From: Symbiodinium sp. CCMP2592
Taxonomy: Eukaryota > Sar > Dinophyceae > Suessiales > Symbiodiniaceae
Reading direction: 5' to 3'
DNA length: 64,000 nt
Assembly: GCA_905221615.1 (NCBI GenBank)
Contig: CAJNDT010001300.1
Coordinates: forward strand, 1-64,000
Below the pieces are notes generated by a model that made no database searches, was not told the DNA's origin, and saw only the letters and a list, made by a program, of their open reading frames with translations. Shown here in pieces: positions 62,201 through 64,000 of this stretch. Every line of letters begins with the position of its first letter. The first letter of the stretch is position 1. The translations under genes and the position numbers were made by a program.

Positions 62201-64000
62201 GAGAGATGAGTTCATGAAGATTATCGGATATGACCCTCTCAAGGGTAAAAATCCTGACAAGGATGGACCCACTGATGGCTCTTACCTCTCACCAGAGGCG
62301 TGTCTGACAATGTCGGACCTCGACCCTTCGCCGGTTCTCTGTGAATGGAACGGCCATGTCGAGGGTGATGAGCCACCAGAGGAAGACTTTGAGTCATACG
62401 CAGAGATCTTCTCACAAGAAGCATCAAACGATCTTGACGAGATGTGGTGTACAAAAGGGCCTTACAAGGTCATCACCATCGCGATCGTCCATTTCAACTC
62501 ATACATGACTCATAAGGAAGAACAGAGGCGCGAACTGGTGAACGCGTTCCTCAACGAGGTTCTCCCTTTCAAACCGGATGTAATTGCGGGGGATCTCAAT
62601 AATATTGCGTCGAGGCTCACCTTAAAAGGTGGAGACGTTCACCCGCGAAACGGTTTGTTTTCTCTATACCTGGAGAAGAAACTTGCAGCATTCAACAGAA
62701 TAGCAGGAAGGCACTCACAAGTGCGACACCTCTGCTTGAACAACTCTGACCAGCACAGACTGGCACGTGCAGATCGTCTACCGCCGGACCCGGCGAAGAA
62801 AGTTGCTGACCTCGACTGTATCAACAGTTATATCCTTGACTGGAGTAAAACGCCGCACACGGCGTCACCTAGTCCAAGAGATGCTACACCTGCCGCCGAA
62901 AGAACATACTGGGAACGAGTCTCAGATATGTGGCAGGACATGAACAGAAACAGGGATATCGATATCCGTCTGTTTGTCTCAGTCAAGCAGTACTATTCAA
63001 CTTTTTCTAACCTTGACCTGTGGTTGAGTCCCTCTGACAAAGATTGGCACAGCCCTTTGGGCTTCACGATACAACCAATCCTTACAAAAGGGAAACACAA
63101 CCGGTCAGATGCCCAGGTTCAGAAGATCGCTGACAAGCGACAGGCTTACAAGCAGCGTAATGCTGAATACTGGGATTACAAAGACTCATTTATGTATTCA
63201 TCTGGCAACAGCTGGTACGACAGACAGCAACCACAAGGTAGCTATCACAGATATGGAAGATTCTGGGAAAGGCCACAGCCTGAACGTCCCAGCGAGCCTG
63301 AAGGCTCTCCTCCAAGAAGGAGCCAGGCATCATCGTCCTCTTCACAACAAGATCTACCAAGATCGAGATCCAGACCTCAGAGAGCCAGTCTTGTTGACAA
63401 GCTCAACATGTCTTTAGAGGAACTGGACACACTTGAGGAACAACAAGAGGAAGAACATTTGATCCGTGAGATGGAGAGTGTTATTGAAGAGCACGAACGA
63501 GAAACATCAAACCTGATGTCGGCTCAAAGAGATGAAGACGAACAGGAGGAAGAATCTTCCAGTCGCAGAAGAAGAAGGAAGTCATCGCGACCGCCGTCTG
63601 CTCCGAGCAGCAAGGCACTCCGAACAGCTGCCACAGCAGCAGGGTTGTCGAACTGGTTCGGACACCCTAATCAAGGCGGTGCAAAGGGAGAGTCTATCAA
63701 GACTGATGAACCTTCACTTCCAAACTCACTAACCAGTGAGCAAGACTTCTCCGTCTTCAGCATCGCGTGGAAGGTGTTTCTGCTGCTAATGGGCCTACAC
63801 TGGATGTGGAAGCAGCTCACCAGGGCTCCCATCAGATGTATGGACCGCCAACAATCAAATGCAAAAGCAGCAGCGAAACGACCAACACCATTTCTCGAAC
63901 CCGAGAATGAACCACAGACGCGTGAACCTTTAGGACCCAACAGGGTCAATTCTGGAGAAACAACGGATTTGCGACCTGTGTGGCACACTTCGCGAAGCGA
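59208..64000 (+). pseudogene. Copia ORF2 remainder (frame restored after the deletion), open to window end
   Basis: From 59208 the ORF2 frame is open for 1597 codons to the window edge; I read it through without meeting a stop. In order: ART/Tpt1-like C-lobe (YIMHATD...SILRHGLVP about 59611-59680; VFDANN...GMFATPDVV about 59827-59905); acidic linker; zinc-finger-like cysteines at about 61168-61285 (CDLC, CYSC, CADC, CEC); EEP-like motifs CNWGNM (about 61750), LVLEAGAL (about 61876), VHFNSY (about 62488), GDLNN (about 62589) and SPSDKDWHSPLG (about 63027); Arg/Ser/Glu-rich region; and a hydrophobic stretch FSVFSIAWKVFLLLMGLHW at about 63748-63804 that may span a membrane. The part after 63148 has no counterpart in the left copy only because that copy leaves the window. 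Confidence 0.72.

Larger units (their letters stand above)
50086..64000 (+). mobile_element. Giant Ty1/copia-like LTR retrotransposon, right copy (3' end outside window)
   Basis: The 5' end TGTTTGCG is at 50086; the element reads right off the window. It has an intact gag-pol frame and an ORF2 with one missing base at about 59206. It contains at least 13.9 kb without reaching a 3' LTR. The flanking DNA at the 5' end (49745-50085) differs from that of the left copy, so the inverted arrangement looks like two insertions or an inverted duplication limited to the element. Confidence 0.9.

Overview
The window is built almost entirely of retroelements, with no recognisable host gene, rRNA, tRNA or CRISPR array. 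The retroelement mix, a degenerate RNase H of a type I associate with dinoflagellate genomes, and LTRs carrying a stretch like the dinoflagellate spliced leader suggest a dinoflagellate nuclear genome, perhaps Symbiodiniaceae. That is inference; nothing here identifies a species.

Layout. (1) 1-13063, minus strand: 5' part of a giant Ty1/copia-like LTR retrotransposon with LTR, PBS, a gag-protease-integrase-(methyltransferase-like)-RT-RNase H polyprotein and a second very long ORF that leaves the window. (2) 13121-46712, minus strand: five head-to-tail copies (E1-E5) of a different, non-autonomous LTR element of about 7.4-7.7 kb. Each has 212-214 bp LTRs, a PBS nearly identical to that of the copia element, a Gag-like ORF-A and a second unrecognised ORF-B; none shows protease, integrase or RT. 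E3, E4 and E5 repeat with an exact 7482-bp period. (3) 46713-49744: a TAGC-rich, decayed DIRS-like retroelement interrupted at 47113-48596 by a segment with imperfect terminal inverted repeats and a 6-bp target duplication. (4) 49745-50085: unassigned. (5) 50086-64000, plus strand: a second, near-identical copy of the giant copia element facing the other way, so the window is a 13-kb inverted repeat around a 37-kb core.

How the parts relate. The copia element encodes the enzymes; the E elements encode only Gag-like and unknown proteins but share its primer-binding site, so trans-mobilisation is plausible. The copia polyprotein contains a divergent SAM-methyltransferase-like domain between integrase and RT. 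Its ORF2 carries a segment resembling the Tpt1/KptA RNA 2'-phosphotransferase fold, a cysteine-rich zinc finger, an endonuclease/exonuclease/phosphatase-like domain and a C-terminal hydrophobic segment. ORF2 is open to the window edge in both copies except for one base missing in the right copy; the left copy instead has one base missing in the RNase H part of pol.

The most unusual signal lies below gene level. Each of three unrelated retroelement families carries its own densely dispersed nucleotide signature. The copia element is studded with short perfect hairpins with 4-nt loops, usually C at loop position 3 and often A at position 4. The E family carries CAAT on the plus strand (ATTG in sense) about every 30 bp. 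The DIRS-like element carries TAGC about every 28 bp. The signatures run through coding and non-coding parts and visibly distort protein composition. A dispersed RNA recognition or packaging code is one hypothesis.
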